Source of the DNA: a bacterium
GTDB lineage: Bacteria; Bdellovibrionota; UBA1018
DNA length: 61,103 bases
Direction of reading: 5' to 3'
Assembly (NCBI GenBank): GCA_019751945.1
Contig: JAIEMT010000037.1
Coordinates: 1-61,103, forward strand
Position numbers and translations under genes: made by a program. The notes beneath the pieces are model-generated. The model ran no database searches and had not been told where the DNA came from. It saw only the letters and a list, made by a program, of their open reading frames with translations. Positions 61,012-61,103 of the stretch are shown in pieces (position 1 is the first letter of the stretch; each line of letters opens with the position of its first letter).

Positions 61012-61103
61012 GATTAAAAATTTAAACAGGCGTGTCCGGTTAAAAACCAAATAAAGAAAAGATGTTGCACCTATCTGTTGGCAAGTGATTCGATGATTTT
61101 GCA

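Overview
The window reads as chromosomal DNA of a Gram-negative bacterium with a large lipoprotein and outer-membrane-barrel repertoire, HD-GYP signalling proteins, sigma-54 elements, a CpaF-type ATPase and an M13 peptidase. That mix, with roughly 50% GC, fits Bdellovibrionota/Oligoflexia or a related delta-like lineage. The placement is an inference from gene content; there is no rRNA here to confirm it, and I found no tRNA.

Layout. 70-3276 (minus): NHL-repeat lipoprotein, small membrane protein, divergent HD-GYP protein. 3433-7073 (plus): envelope operon of a TPR-like protein, a FecR-like protein, a beta-barrel and a zinc aminopeptidase lipoprotein. 7070-8397: first copy of a dispersed HNH-nuclease unit and two copies of a 125-bp MITE-like element. 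8398-10553 (minus): secreted protein and two paralogous lipoproteins, each of the two with a sigma-54 promoter. 10771-15742 (plus): a tandemly duplicated lipoprotein + barrel pair, MsrB-MsrA, and a zinc-finger anti-sigma-like protein. 15739-21628: TonB-like protein, a large acidic protein, an HD-GYP protein and a coiled-coil protein. 21703-26819 (plus): a divergent MetRS, a long inverted repeat, and an NtrB/NtrC-type pair. 26849-27884: second HNH unit. 28119-35286: small envelope genes, a ChaN-like protein, a third lipoprotein with a sigma-54 promoter, and a 922-aa protein with a faint DNA-methylase look. 35557-42154 (plus): housekeeping run (rsmD, coaD, aspartate aminotransferase), a lipoprotein, a barrel and PIN-PhoH. 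43345-45363: cupredoxin-like protein and CpaF. 45366-46885: third HNH unit, interrupted by the same MITE, then a composite repeat. 47038-50621: sthA, eno, ftsB-like, csp. 50623-60710: hydrolases, KimA-like transporter, DoxX, PepO, rhodanese. 60790-61011: second composite repeat.

The most interesting system is the repeat family. An 18-bp palindrome, ACTCGCGCCGGCGCGAGT, marks the 5' edge of each HNH unit and also lies inside the HNH coding sequence. A 125-bp element with 18-bp terminal inverted repeats has entered that palindrome three times, each time leaving CCGG on both sides. In one HNH gene it adds 43 codons in frame; in another it lies in the opposite orientation and splits the gene. The 3' edge of the unit falls inside the coding sequence, so each copy takes its stop codon from the insertion site. 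This resembles the REP/RAYT arrangement, but with an HNH nuclease as the associated gene.

All calls come from reading the sequence and translations. No database search was run.
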